NCBI GenBank assembly: GCA_948436455.1 | Contig: CAOJIB010000004.1 | Coordinates: forward strand, 1-40,921 | Length of the DNA stretch: 40,921 nt | Source of the DNA: an uncultured Blautia sp. | Lineage (GTDB): Bacteria > Bacillota > Clostridia > Lachnospirales > Lachnospiraceae | Direction: 5' to 3' | Part shown: piece after piece, positions 16,171 through 24,661 of the stretch | How the letters are laid out: each line of letters starts with the position of its first letter | How positions within the stretch are numbered: the stretch's first letter is position 1 | Notes under the pieces: generated by a model | What the model saw: only the letters and a program-made list of their open reading frames with translations | The model's database searches: none | What the model was told of the DNA's origin: nothing | Made by a program: the position numbers and the translations under genes

Positions 16171-18810
16171 TCACCACCGATTCTTGATCTTATTTTGCAG
16201 GCGATACAACATATTTAACGCGTCCATCGGCGTCATATGGCTGATATCCAGCTCTTGGATCTCCTGAATGATCGTATCGTCCTGCACCGTATCGAAAAGG
16301 GACATCTGCTCCATTTCCACCGGGTCGAAGGATGGCAGAGCGGTCTTCTTTTTCTGGGAAGCCACATCCTTGACCGCCCCCATGGTAATATCCGCATGAA
16401 TCAGCTCGGCAAGTAGTTCCTTGGCCCGATGGATGACCGGCTCTGGAACGCCCGCCAGCTTCGCCACCTGAATGCCGTAGCTCTTATCCGCGCCGCCTTT
16501 GACGATCTTTCGAAGAAAAACGATATCGTCGCCCCGCTCCTTGACAGCCACACAGTAATTATTGACGCCGGGAAGCTTGCCCTCTAATTCGGTAAGCTCG
16601 TGGTAATGGGTGGCAAAAAGGGTTTTCGCCCCCAAAAGCTTGGCGTTGCTGATATGTTCTACCACGGCCCAGGCGATCGCCAGTCCGTCGAAGGTGCTGG
16701 TTCCCCGGCCGATTTCATCCAGAATCAGCAGGCTTTTGGCCGTGGCGTTATGGAGGATATTGGCCACTTCCGTCATTTCCACCATAAAGGTACTCTGGCC
16801 GCTGGCCAGGTCGTCGGAAGCGCCCACCCGTGTGAAAATCCGGTCTACCAAGCCGATATCGGCGCTTTTGGCCGGTACAAAGCTGCCAATCTGCGCCAGC
16901 AAAACAATCAGGGCGCACTGGCGCATATAGGTGGATTTTCCCGCCATATTCGGCCCGGTGATGATAGACAGGCAGTTTTTCTGATTGTCCAAAAAGGTAT
17001 CGTTGGCGATAAACATTTCATGGGCGATCATCTGCTCTACGACCGGATGGCGGCCCTCTTTAATATCAATGACGCCTTTTTCATTGATGCTTGGCCGAAC
17101 GTAGTGATTGCGCTCCGCTACTGCCGCCAGAGAAGCCAGGACGTCTACGACAGCCACGGCCTTGGCAGTTTTTTGAATCCGCAGCACTTCGTCGGCAATC
17201 TGATCCCGCAGCTGGCCAAACAGCTCATATTCCAAAAGGTACAGCTTATCTTCCGCGCCCAGAATCAGGTCTTCCAGTTCCTTTAGCTCCGGCGTGATAT
17301 AACGTTCGGCGTTTGCCAGCGTCTGCTTTCGAGTATACGTATCTGGCACCAGATTCTTGAAAGAATTGCTGACCTCCAGATAATAGCCGAAGACCCGGTT
17401 GTATTTAATTTTTAGATTCCGAATACCGGTTTTTTGCCGTTCCTTTGCTTCCAGTTCGGCCAGCCACTGCTTTCCGTCCGCTTTGGAATGGCGGAATTTG
17501 TCCACGTCTTCGTTGTATCCGTCCCGGATGATGCCGCCCTCCCGCAAGGCGACGGGCGGTTCTTCCATAATCGCCCGGTCAATCAGTTCGCAGAGATCGT
17601 CCAGCGGATCCATTTCCTCGGTCAACTCCATCAAAAGGGGGCTGTGGCATTCCTGTAGGAGCTGCCGGATGCCAGGCAGCATGGAAAGGGAGCGGCAAAA
17701 GGCGACCAGATCCCTGGGATTCGCCGTCTGGTAGCTGATCCTGCCGATCAGACGTTCCAGGTCGTATACAGGCTGCAGCGCTTTACGAATTTCCTCGCGC
17801 ACCATGGCTTTGTCCTTTAATTCGCTTACGGCTTCCAGCCGCTTTTCTATTTCTGTCTTTTCAATTAAAGGCTGTAAAAGATAGGAACGCAAAGTCCTGG
17901 CGCCCATGGCCGTTTTTGTTTTATCTAAGACCCACAGCAGAGATCCTTTTTTCTGCTTTTCCCGCAGGGTTTCCACCAGTTCCAGATTCCTTTGGCTAAA
18001 GCTGTCCAGCAGCATGAATTTTTCCGCCTGGTATGGGCGAATGCTGGTCATATGGTTCATACCGCTTTTCTGTGTTTCCTGCAGATATTGAAACAGTGCG
18101 CCGGCGGCGATTACCCCACTGTCGTAATCCTGAAGGCCCAGCCCCTCCAGAGCGCCCACATGGAAATGCTCTTTTAAAATATCTTGGCATTTTTCGTCGT
18201 CGAAATACCAGTCCTCCAGAGAAAACAGACAGACGCCCAGCCGGCTTTTCAGATCCTCCAGTGAAAGGCCGCACATGCTAAAGGCCTCGTTGCAGATGAT
18301 TTCCGCCGGCACGTATTTATAGATTTCGTCCAGGAGTTTTTGATTGCTGTCCATTTCCGTCACATAACAATCGCCCGTAGTAATGTCGGCGATGGCGCAG
18401 CCAAAGTGATTGGTTAAAGAGACGATGGACATAATGTAGTGATTTTTTCCCTCTTCCAATGCAGTGGCGTCTAGAACAGTTCCCGGCGTTACAACTCGTA
18501 TGACCTTTCGTTCCATTAAGCCCCGGGCAGTTTTGGGATTGCCGATCTGTTCGCAGATGGCCACCTTGTATCCTTTGCTGATCAGACGGTTAATATAGGT
18601 TTCCGCTGCATGGTAAGGCACGCCGCACATGGGAGCGCGTTCGGCAAGGCCGCAGTCCTTGCCGGTCAAGGTAATCTCCAGTTCTTTTGTAACGGTCAGC
18701 GCATCTTCAAAAAACATTTCATAGAAATCTCCCAGACGGTAAAAGAGGATACAGCCCGGGTAAGCTTTTTTCGTTTCCAGATACTTTTGCATCATTGGTG
18801 ATAATGGCAT
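16171..18810 (-). CDS. mutS: DNA mismatch recognition protein MutS
   Basis: An 879-residue mismatch sensor. The mismatch-contacting Phe-x-Glu motif is GDFYEMF with F29 and E31. The connector, lever and clamp domains follow. The ATPase has Walker A GPNMAGKSTYMRQ at about 617-629, LLILDEIGRGTSTFDG (Walker B and signature) and the TLFATHYHEL switch. The C-terminal tail ends in a short helical region. The start is placed at 18810 because AGGAGAG lies upstream and the protein then begins MPLSPMMQKYL, as in other MutS proteins. A start at 18846 would add 12 residues with no family match. The first codons overlap the end of miaB by 19 bp. Confidence 0.97.
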   Translation of the reverse strand: MPLSPMMQKYLETKKAYPGCILFYRLGDFYEMFFEDALTVTKELEITLTGKDCGLAERAPMCGVPYHAAETYINRLISKGYKVAICEQIGNPKTARGLMERKVIRVVTPGTVLDATALEEGKNHYIMSIVSLTNHFGCAIADITTGDCYVTEMDSNQKLLDEIYKYVPAEIICNEAFSMCGLSLEDLKSRLGVCLFSLEDWYFDDEKCQDILKEHFHVGALEGLGLQDYDSGVIAAGALFQYLQETQKSGMNHMTSIRPYQAEKFMLLDSFSQRNLELVETLREKQKKGSLLWVLDKTKTAMGARTLRSYLLQPLIEKTEIEKRLEAVSELKDKAMVREEIRKALQPVYDLERLIGRISYQTANPRDLVAFCRSLSMLPGIRQLLQECHSPLLMELTEEMDPLDDLCELIDRAIMEEPPVALREGGIIRDGYNEDVDKFRHSKADGKQWLAELEAKERQKTGIRNLKIKYNRVFGYYLEVSNSFKNLVPDTYTRKQTLANAERYITPELKELEDLILGAEDKLYLLEYELFGQLRDQIADEVLRIQKTAKAVAVVDVLASLAAVAERNHYVRPSINEKGVIDIKEGRHPVVEQMIAHEMFIANDTFLDNQKNCLSIITGPNMAGKSTYMRQCALIVLLAQIGSFVPAKSADIGLVDRIFTRVGASDDLASGQSTFMVEMTEVANILHNATAKSLLILDEIGRGTSTFDGLAIAWAVVEHISNAKLLGAKTLFATHYHELTELEGKLPGVNNYCVAVKERGDDIVFLRKIVKGGADKSYGIQVAKLAGVPEPVIHRAKELLAELIHADITMGAVKDVASQKKKTALPSFDPVEMEQMSLFDTVQDDTIIQEIQELDISHMTPMDALNMLYRLQNKIKNRW

Positions 18811-20255
18811 TTTACCTGCTCTCCTATATAGTAAAACCCTTTGCATTTGGTTAGCCGTACCGGTAGAAGCTCTCCGATAAGAGCGGCGCTTCCTGGAAAA
18901 TGCACCAACAGGTTCTGGCTCATCCGGCCGGTTAGCCAGCCCTCTTTCGCAGCGTTTTTTTCTTCTACCAGGACTTCCTGTATGGAGCCCATAAAGCGTC
19001 CGGAGCGCGCCCGGCCTTTTTCCTGAACAAGAGCCAGCAGCCGGTCGAAGCGATCTTTCGCCACATCTTCAGGAATCTGTTCCGGCATGGCTGCGGCTGG
19101 CGTTCCGGTACGCCTGGAATACAAAAAGGTAAAGGCCGTATCATATCCTACTCGTTCGACCACATCCAGCGTTTCTAAAAAATCTTCTTCCGTTTCCCCA
19201 GGAAAGCCCACGATGATATCGGTTGTCAGGGAAATATCCGGCACGGCCTCCCGGATCTTTTCCGTTAAGGCCAGATAGTCTTCCTTGTCGTATCGGCGGT
19301 TCATTTTCTGCAGGATCCGGCTGCTTCCGGACTGCAGCGGCAAATGAAGGTGTCGGCAGATTTTTGGGTATTTTGCCATCACCTGGATTAGCTCTGGAGA
19401 GAGATCCTTTGGATGAGAAGTCATAAAACGGATTCTCGCAAGGTTGGGAATCTTTTGCAGCTCTTCCAAAAGCCGGGCGAAACTGACGGGGGGGAGTAGG
19501 TCTTTTCCATAGGAATTCACATTCTGCCCCAGCAGCATGACCTCCCGGACGCCGTTTTGTACTAACTGCCGGATCTCCTCCGAAATCGCCTCCGGGCTAC
19601 GGCTGCGTTCCCTTCCGCGCACATAGGGGACGATGCAATAGCTGCAAAAATTGTTGCAGCCGAACATAATGTTCACGCCGGATTTAAAGGAATATTTCCG
19701 GTCACAGGGAAGATCTTCCACAATTGTATGTTCTTTCTCCCAGACATCGACGACCATCCGGTCCGACTCCAGCGTCGTATCCAGAAGCTCTGCAAATTTA
19801 TACAGATTATGTGTGCCGAAGATCAAATCCACAAAGAAATAACTCTTTTGCAGCTTTTCTACCACATGAGCCTCTTGCATCATACAGCCGCAAAGGGCAA
19901 TTTGCATGTGCGGATTTCTCTTTTTCAGGCTGTGAAGATAGCCCAGCCGGCCGTATACTCTTTGGTTAGCGTTTTCCCGGACGGTGCAGGTATTATAGAT
20001 CACAAAATCTGCTTCTTCAGAAGAAGCCTTTTCATAGCCGGCCGCCTGCAGGATTCCCGTCAGCTTTTCCGAATCTCTGGCGTTCATCTGGCAGCCGAAG
20101 GTTTGCGTAAAAAAGGTCGGACGCCGCCCCAGCTTTTCTTCTAGATGTTTCACATGCTGGCGGCATTTAGCAATAAAATAATATTGGCGGGCCGGTTCTT
20201 CCTGCGGCGGCTCCTGGCTTGTGTCAATGGTAGTAAAATCGATTTCTGCGTACAT
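18792..20255 (-). CDS. miaB: tRNA-2-methylthio-N6-dimethylallyladenosine synthase MiaB
   Basis: A 487-residue radical-SAM methylthiotransferase that acts on the base made by MiaA. The N-terminal UPF0004 domain carries QTFGCQMNARDSE, NTCTVRENA and ALCGCMMQE with the auxiliary-cluster cysteines. The radical-SAM cluster is in GCNNFCSYCIVPYVRG (C-x3-C-x2-C). The C-terminal TRAM domain ends near KCKGFYYIGEQV. It is the first gene of miaB-mutS-mutL-miaA, a conserved order in Clostridia. The Shine-Dalgarno (AAGGGG) is 12 bases from the ATG, which is rather far. A strong promoter lies about 200 bp upstream, so the leader is long. Confidence 0.97.
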   Translation of the reverse strand: MYAEIDFTTIDTSQEPPQEEPARQYYFIAKCRQHVKHLEEKLGRRPTFFTQTFGCQMNARDSEKLTGILQAAGYEKASSEEADFVIYNTCTVRENANQRVYGRLGYLHSLKKRNPHMQIALCGCMMQEAHVVEKLQKSYFFVDLIFGTHNLYKFAELLDTTLESDRMVVDVWEKEHTIVEDLPCDRKYSFKSGVNIMFGCNNFCSYCIVPYVRGRERSRSPEAISEEIRQLVQNGVREVMLLGQNVNSYGKDLLPPVSFARLLEELQKIPNLARIRFMTSHPKDLSPELIQVMAKYPKICRHLHLPLQSGSSRILQKMNRRYDKEDYLALTEKIREAVPDISLTTDIIVGFPGETEEDFLETLDVVERVGYDTAFTFLYSRRTGTPAAAMPEQIPEDVAKDRFDRLLALVQEKGRARSGRFMGSIQEVLVEEKNAAKEGWLTGRMSQNLLVHFPGSAALIGELLPVRLTKCKGFYYIGEQVKCHYHQ

Positions 20256-20461
20256 TTTTTTGATTTTCCCCTTTTTTGGTTATATAATCATTATCAAAGA
20301 AACGAGTTTTTAACCGTACAGCTATTGCTTAAGCAGGGTACCCGTTTTTTTATTATTTATAACATCATGATTTCTATTTGCATCTTTACGAACAGTTATA
20401 TGTCTTTTCATAGCTTCGCTTTACATATCTTTTGAGAAAAATTATTAAGAAATCCGTTGCC
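20256..20461 (-). promoter_or_regulatory. Long leader of the miaB operon with a short leader ORF and a Fur/PerR-like box
   Basis: About 200 bp between the promoter and miaB hold no gene of normal size. On the minus strand a 29-codon ORF (start 20410, starts MKRHITVRK, ends GTLLKQ, stop 20321) is present, with only a weak ribosome site. Its stop lies next to a potential stem AAACGGGT/ACTCGTTT and the palindrome TGCTTAAGCA. At 20282-20296 the 7-1-7 sequence ATATAATCATTATCA matches a PerR-type box at 12 of 14 positions. Both readings are tentative. Confidence 0.3.
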
Positions 20462-20490
20462 ATTATATACTAAAAAACGCAGATTTTCAA
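20462..20490 (-). promoter_or_regulatory. Strong sigma-A promoter of the miaB-mutS-mutL operon
   Basis: Minus strand TTGAAA (20485-20490, 5/6) and a perfect TATAAT (20462-20467) with a 17-bp spacer. It is directly downstream of the terminator of the surface-protein gene, as expected for the start of a new transcription unit. Confidence 0.8.
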
Positions 20491-20537
20491 TATTGCCGCG
20501 GTGGAAAACTTTCCGTCCGTGGACGTATCGGCATGTA

Positions 20538-20570
20538 GGAAAAAAGCTGCCCCTTTATGGAGACAGCTTT
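20538..20570 (-). terminator. Rho-independent terminator of the surface-protein gene
   Basis: On the minus strand AAAGCTGTCTCC, a short ATAAA loop and GGGGCAGCTTT form a stem of about 11 pairs (two G-U), followed by a run of six T. It ends the transcript from 20603-22453. A second, smaller hairpin (GCGTAAA/TTTACGC, 20580-20599) next to it has its T-run on the plus strand. Confidence 0.85.
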
Positions 20571-20602
20571 CTACCATAGGCGTAAACAGTCTTTTACGCT
20601 TT

Positions 20603-22453
20603 TTATCTCTGATATTTTTTCTTTACAAACAACAGATACACAGCCAATGCTCCGGCGCTAAGCCCAAGGAATAAAAAGGGAGCTATCGGGGCTTCGTCGG
20701 CTGTTTTCACAGAGGACGTCTGGCTGGTATTCCCGGAGCCTGTCGTACTGCCGCCGGATCTCTTTGTAGGCGTAGGCGTTGCCGAACCGGATGGATTCAG
20801 CACAATATCTGCGGTCTTGGTGTCGATTTCTCCTGTGGCAGTCCAGTTTTCCCCGTCGTATCTTTGCTGCTCAAATTCTACGGAAAGCACATAATTTCCA
20901 GCGGTGGTTCCGCTAAAGGACGCCCGATAATCTTCTTCAAAGGACTGTCCGGTCAAACTGCTAATCCCCCAGGATTTCGGCTCGTAACGGACGTTTCCTT
21001 CTTCCTCCGGGAAATCCATACCTGCGCCTACCGCGCTGAAGGAGACGAGATACTTTGTCGAAGAGCTGCCGGAGGCCCGATATGTTTTATCGTAAGAGCT
21101 CTGGATGCCGTCGATTTTATTATCCGCCGCGTCGGCAATCATCGGATTGTGCTCCAGCGACGGGATCTCCACCTCCAGGGTATCGCTCTTATTTCCCGCT
21201 GCGTCTACCGCTACGATATAGACGGTATGCGCGCCGGCAGACAGGCCGGTCAGCTCCAGTAGCACATCTGTATCTTCCTGCAGTGCAGCGCCGCCTTTTC
21301 CGGTATTTACAGAAGCGTTATCTACACGGTAGTAATACGTACCTGCTTCATCGGAAGTAAAGGTGACGTTTGCAGCGCTATCGGAAATCCGTTCTGTGAA
21401 AACTTCTGTCAAAGTAGGAGGCGTTGTATCCTCTGCGACCTTCTCCGCCAACTGTCCGCTGGTATTGATCGTATAGCGATCGCCGGTATCATAAGCAAAA
21501 TATTTGACCTGTTCCTTTACGGAAGTTCCGCTGGATGCTTTGAGCACGGTCAGGCCGTTCGAAGGCTGCTCGGCTGTCAGGCCGATTTTCGCCCCTGTTG
21601 AAAGGCCGCTTGCCGTGACTGCGCTCTTACCGGCCAGATAAACGTTGCAGGCGGTCTTTCCGTCGGCTTTTGTATTGCCGGAAATTACGGCGGCGCCCAG
21701 GACTTCCAGCGTGCCGCTGTTATATACGGCGCCGCCCTTATCGCTTCGGTTGCTCTTTATCGTACAGCCGTTTAACACAGTTTTGCCGGTATTATAAATC
21801 GCTCCGCCGTTTCCTGCGGACTGGTTGCCGCTGATCGTTACGCCGGGAAATACCTGTAAAGTCCCCTCCACACGCAGCAACGCGGCCGATGCGCCGGAGG
21901 CTCCCTTTAGGGTCAATGCCTGCGTATCGCCGGATTTGCCAAGATGTAAGGTGCCGCTGACACGGAACATAGCTTCCTTTAAGCCTGATGCCTTTGTAAG
22001 AGCCACTGCTTTTTCACCGGTCAGGGTTACTGTTATTCCCGCGGGGATATGGATGGTTTCTGTGATTGTTTGGTCGCTTTTTAACTGGATTTCAGCCGTT
22101 TTATCCGCGCTGTCCGCCACCGCTTTTACAGCCGCTTCCAGGGAATCATAACCGGTATCCCCGATGAAGATATTTGACGCTTTCGGTGTCTCCGTAGGCG
22201 CCGCCGTCTCTGTGGGCGTCGGTGTCTCCGTAGGCGTTGCCGTTTCTGTAGGCGCAGGCGTTTCCGTTGCCTCCGGGGTTTCTGTAATTTCCGGCGTCGG
22301 TGTTTCCGCCGCAGGTTCCTCCGTCGCCTCCGAAAGATCCTCTGTTATCGTAAGCTCTCCTTCCGTTTCGCCTGACGCAAAGACCGCCACGGGCATACTG
22401 CATGCGGCGACGCAGGCAGCCAGAAGTACTGCAAAGATTCGGTTTTTCCTCAT
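20603..22453 (-). CDS. Secreted, probably sortase-anchored surface protein with beta-helix repeats
   Basis: A 616-residue exported protein. The start at 22453 follows GGGAGGA; an in-frame TTG 18 bases earlier lies before that site. A signal peptide ends near VFA/SGE (about residue 27). Next comes a Thr/Pro/Glu linker with repeated TETPTP units (about 45-95). A right-handed beta-helix-like part follows (about 95-330), with GNGGAIYN and KGGAVYN repeat turns, then an Ig-like domain and a second Thr/Pro/Ser/Gly linker. The C-terminus has KTADEAPI, a hydrophobic helix and KKKYQR, the layout of a sorting signal with a variant motif (Ala where KTGDxxPI has Gly). An adhesin or surface-layer role is inference. 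Confidence 0.85.
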   Translation of the reverse strand: MRKNRIFAVLLAACVAACSMPVAVFASGETEGELTITEDLSEATEEPAAETPTPEITETPEATETPAPTETATPTETPTPTETAAPTETPKASNIFIGDTGYDSLEAAVKAVADSADKTAEIQLKSDQTITETIHIPAGITVTLTGEKAVALTKASGLKEAMFRVSGTLHLGKSGDTQALTLKGASGASAALLRVEGTLQVFPGVTISGNQSAGNGGAIYNTGKTVLNGCTIKSNRSDKGGAVYNSGTLEVLGAAVISGNTKADGKTACNVYLAGKSAVTASGLSTGAKIGLTAEQPSNGLTVLKASSGTSVKEQVKYFAYDTGDRYTINTSGQLAEKVAEDTTPPTLTEVFTERISDSAANVTFTSDEAGTYYYRVDNASVNTGKGGAALQEDTDVLLELTGLSAGAHTVYIVAVDAAGNKSDTLEVEIPSLEHNPMIADAADNKIDGIQSSYDKTYRASGSSSTKYLVSFSAVGAGMDFPEEEGNVRYEPKSWGISSLTGQSFEEDYRASFSGTTAGNYVLSVEFEQQRYDGENWTATGEIDTKTADIVLNPSGSATPTPTKRSGGSTTGSGNTSQTSSVKTADEAPIAPFLFLGLSAGALAVYLLFVKKKYQR

Positions 22454-22496
22454 TCCAATTCCTCCCGTCAATCAATCCTGTTATTTCATAAAGCAT

Positions 22497-22548
22497 CGGC
22501 AGCTTTTCCAGTAAATCCTTCCAGGAAGGAAACTGCCCGGCTGCCGGG
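22497..22548 (-). ncRNA. Structured 5' leader of the surface-protein mRNA (candidate cis-regulatory RNA)
   Basis: Within the leader of about 108 nt are a 7-bp helix with CTTCC/GGAAG core (22516-22530, one-base loop), enclosed by CAGT/ACTG (22509-22512, 22532-22535). A long-range 7-bp pairing GCTGCCG/CGGCAGC (22540-22546 with 22497-22503) encloses these. The left arm of that pairing can instead form a local CCCGG/CCGGG hairpin (22536-22548). Two exclusive folds are typical of switches. I do not recognise a known riboswitch class. Confidence 0.4.
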
Positions 22549-22567
22549 TATTGTACGATTACTTTTT

Positions 22568-22576
22568 AGTATAACA
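22568..22576 (-). promoter_or_regulatory. Extended -10 promoter of the surface-protein gene
   Basis: The minus-strand sequence TGTTATACT is an extended -10 (TGn plus TATACT, 5/6). No clear -35 lies 17 bp upstream. It is placed just after the proA stop codon and in front of the structured leader. Confidence 0.55.
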
Positions 22577-22593
22577 CGGTTTGTGAAAAAAAT

Positions 22594-23841
22594 CTATGGC
22601 CTAATTTGTCCATTTCCATAAATGATATACTTTGTAGTCGTCAGAGCCAAAAGACCCATAGGCCCTCTTGCATGAAGCTTTTGCGTACTGATGCCGATTT
22701 CAGCGCCAAAACCGAATTCAAAGCCGTCAGTAAAACGGGTGGAAGCGTTTACGTACACGGCTGCCGCGTCTACCTCTTCCAGGAATTTCTGCGCATGGTC
22801 GTAATCCCTGGTAATAATTGCTTCAGAATGCTTCGTATTATACCGGTTAATATGAGCGATAGCCGCTTCCACAGAAGGAACCGTTTTGATTGAAATGGTA
22901 AAATCCAGATATTCTTTTCCCCAGTCTTCTTCGGTAGCGGCAACGGCGTCTTTTAGAAGCTTGCATACTTCTTCGTCACCCCGGATTTCCACCTTATATT
23001 TTCCAAGTTTTTCGCCAAGCACTGGCAGAAGATCCCGTAAGACTTTTTTGTGGATCAGCAGTGATTCGCAGGCGTTGCATACGCCTACCCGTTGGGTTTT
23101 GGCATTTATAATAATGGCCGTGGCCATTTCCAGGTCAGCGTCCTCATCCACGTAAATGTGACAGTTGCCGGTGCCGGTCTCAATTACGGGGATTGTGCTG
23201 TTGTGCACCACGGCTTGAATCAGCCCTCTTCCGCCTCGGGGAATCAGCACATCCACGTATTGATTCAGCTTCATGAAGGCTTCCGTAGTTTCCCGGTCTG
23301 TAGCAGTAATAAGCTGAATGGCGTCTGGGTTTACCTGTTCGCCGGCCAGGCTCTTACGGATGCATTCCACAATGGCCGTATTCGATGCCAACGCGTCGCT
23401 TCCGCCCTTTAGGATGACTACGTTGCCGGTTTTTAAACAGAGGCCGAAAGCGTCGGCCGTCACATTGGGCCGGGCTTCATAAATAATGCCTACGACACCT
23501 AGGGGCACGCGCTTCTGACCAATCAAAAGGCCGTTGGGCCGTTTTTTCATGCCCAGTACTTCTCCGATGGGATCGTCTAAGTCGGCTAGCTGACAAAGAC
23601 CTTCCGCCATGGCCTCGATCCGCTCCTTAGTCAATTGCAGGCGATCGATCAGGCCGGCGGACATACCCGCTTCTTGACCGGCTTTTATATCTTTCTCATT
23701 GGCCGCCAGAATTGCCTTTGTATCGTCGACCAACTCCTTTGCCACACGCCGCAAAATTCGATTTTTGCTGTTTGCATCCAGATTCCGCAAAATGGGTTCC
23801 GCAAGCTTCGCGTTTCTGCCGATTTGTTCCAATAAATCCAT
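22594..23841 (-). CDS. proA: Glutamate-5-semialdehyde dehydrogenase (gamma-glutamyl phosphate reductase) ProA
   Basis: A 415-residue NADPH-dependent enzyme of the aldehyde-dehydrogenase superfamily. It reduces glutamyl-5-phosphate to the semialdehyde, the second step of proline synthesis. Family motifs are [39 protein letters not shown] and the catalytic-cysteine segment [12 protein letters not shown] with Cys near residue 255. [25 protein letters not shown] is the usual C-terminal block (read here in two parts: [14 protein letters not shown] and KLHARGPMG). AGGAGG precedes the ATG. It is separated from proB by two other genes, all in one direction with short gaps, so the pathway pair remains in a single operon. 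Confidence 0.97.
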   Translation of the reverse strand: MDLLEQIGRNAKLAEPILRNLDANSKNRILRRVAKELVDDTKAILAANEKDIKAGQEAGMSAGLIDRLQLTKERIEAMAEGLCQLADLDDPIGEVLGMKKRPNGLLIGQKRVPLGVVGIIYEARPNVTADAFGLCLKTGNVVILKGGSDALASNTAIVECIRKSLAGEQVNPDAIQLITATDRETTEAFMKLNQYVDVLIPRGGRGLIQAVVHNSTIPVIETGTGNCHIYVDEDADLEMATAIIINAKTQRVGVCNACESLLIHKKVLRDLLPVLGEKLGKYKVEIRGDEEVCKLLKDAVAATEEDWGKEYLDFTISIKTVPSVEAAIAHINRYNTKHSEAIITRDYDHAQKFLEEVDAAAVYVNASTRFTDGFEFGFGAEIGISTQKLHARGPMGLLALTTTKYIIYGNGQIRP

Positions 23842-23853
23842 TATGTAAACCTC

Positions 23854-24402
23854 CTATGCATAAATCGTGCTTTCCGTCACCACAAGCTGCGGCAGAATGT
23901 CCGTAGGTTCGCTGGGAGCTTCTGGAACAATTTGGAAGTCAAAAGCTACCGCTACCGTGGGATGGGCCGGATGTTTTTCCAGATACCGGTCATAAAAGCC
24001 GGCGCCGTAGCCGACTCTGTGCCTGGCCGGATCAAAGGCCACGCCCGGCATCAGAAGCAGCGCTTCTTCCCACTGTACTTCTTCCCCTCTGGCTGGCTCC
24101 GGGATCTGGTAATAGCCCGGCTCTAATTGGGAAAAGTCTTTTAGCTCATAAAAGACCAAATCTTTGCCATGTACCTTCGGAACGGCAACTCGCTTGCCTG
24201 CCTGCCAGGCGGCCTCGATCATGCCTCTTGTCATAACTTCCTTATTATAATCTGCATAGGCGTAAAAAAATTCCGCCTGAGAAAAAACGGGAAGCTCCGT
24301 CACTTTCTGACAGATCGCCTGGCTCATAGCCTCGATCTGCTCCAGGGTATGCGTTTTTCTTGCAGCGAATATACGTTTTCTAATGCTTTGCTTTGTTTCC
24401 AT
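23854..24402 (-). CDS. 5-formyltetrahydrofolate cyclo-ligase
   Basis: A 182-residue enzyme that converts 5-formyl-THF to 5,10-methenyl-THF with ATP, recovering stored folate for one-carbon metabolism. The N-terminal basic motif KQSIRKRIFAARK, the central LLLMPGVAFDPARHRVGYGAGFYDRY block (split: LMPGVAFD and GYGAGFYDRYL at about 126-136) and the acidic loop before it identify the family. Length is normal. The ATG at 24402 has TAGGAG upstream and lies inside the end of the DUF896 gene (23-bp overlap). Its place between proB and proA has no obvious metabolic reason. Confidence 0.95.
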   Translation of the reverse strand: METKQSIRKRIFAARKTHTLEQIEAMSQAICQKVTELPVFSQAEFFYAYADYNKEVMTRGMIEAAWQAGKRVAVPKVHGKDLVFYELKDFSQLEPGYYQIPEPARGEEVQWEEALLLMPGVAFDPARHRVGYGAGFYDRYLEKHPAHPTVAVAFDFQIVPEAPSEPTDILPQLVVTESTIYA

Positions 24403-24601
24403 ATTTTTCTCCTAAATTCGTAATGCTTCCGTCCTTCTCCTGCACGTCGATCTGATCCAGGGAGGAACGCAGGTTTTTTCGGATGGCGGCGATATAGGTC
24501 TGCCGTAAATGGGCCTGTTCCTTTTTCTCTTCCTCGGTCAGGCCTTCCTTTTTGGCCTTCCTTGCCAGTGCGTTGATCCTATCGATCGCTTTTTCGTCCA
24601 T
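24380..24601 (-). CDS. DUF896 (YnzC/YozC) small cytoplasmic protein
   Basis: A 73-residue helical protein. The core INALARKAKKEGLTEEEKKEQ followed by LRQTYIAAIRKNLRSSLD (two parts of one conserved hairpin) identifies the DUF896 family, whose B. subtilis member YnzC is structurally known but has no assigned role. The start at 24601 is chosen because AGGAGG lies eight bases upstream. A GTG at 24610 sits within that site. The C-terminal part is less conserved. It overlaps the folate gene by 23 bp, so the two are probably coupled. Confidence 0.92.
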   Translation of the reverse strand: MDEKAIDRINALARKAKKEGLTEEEKKEQAHLRQTYIAAIRKNLRSSLDQIDVQEKDGSITNLGEKYGNKAKH

Positions 24602-24661
24602 AAACTTCACCTCCTGACGGCTGGAAAATCTTCTGTAGTACGCGAGGGTGTATCTGAAACG

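Noticed and set aside
16600..17286. Open frame of 228 codons on the plus strand
   Set aside because: Antisense shadow of mutS, with no recognisable domain.
22164..22514. Plus-strand frame with a Val/Ser/Gly repeat
   Set aside because: It is the complement of the Thr/Pro/Glu linker repeats and the leader of the surface gene, not a separate gene.
22497..22548. c-di-GMP riboswitch as identity of the surface-gene leader
   Set aside because: The conserved core of that class (a GGACGCAAAGC-like segment) is absent.
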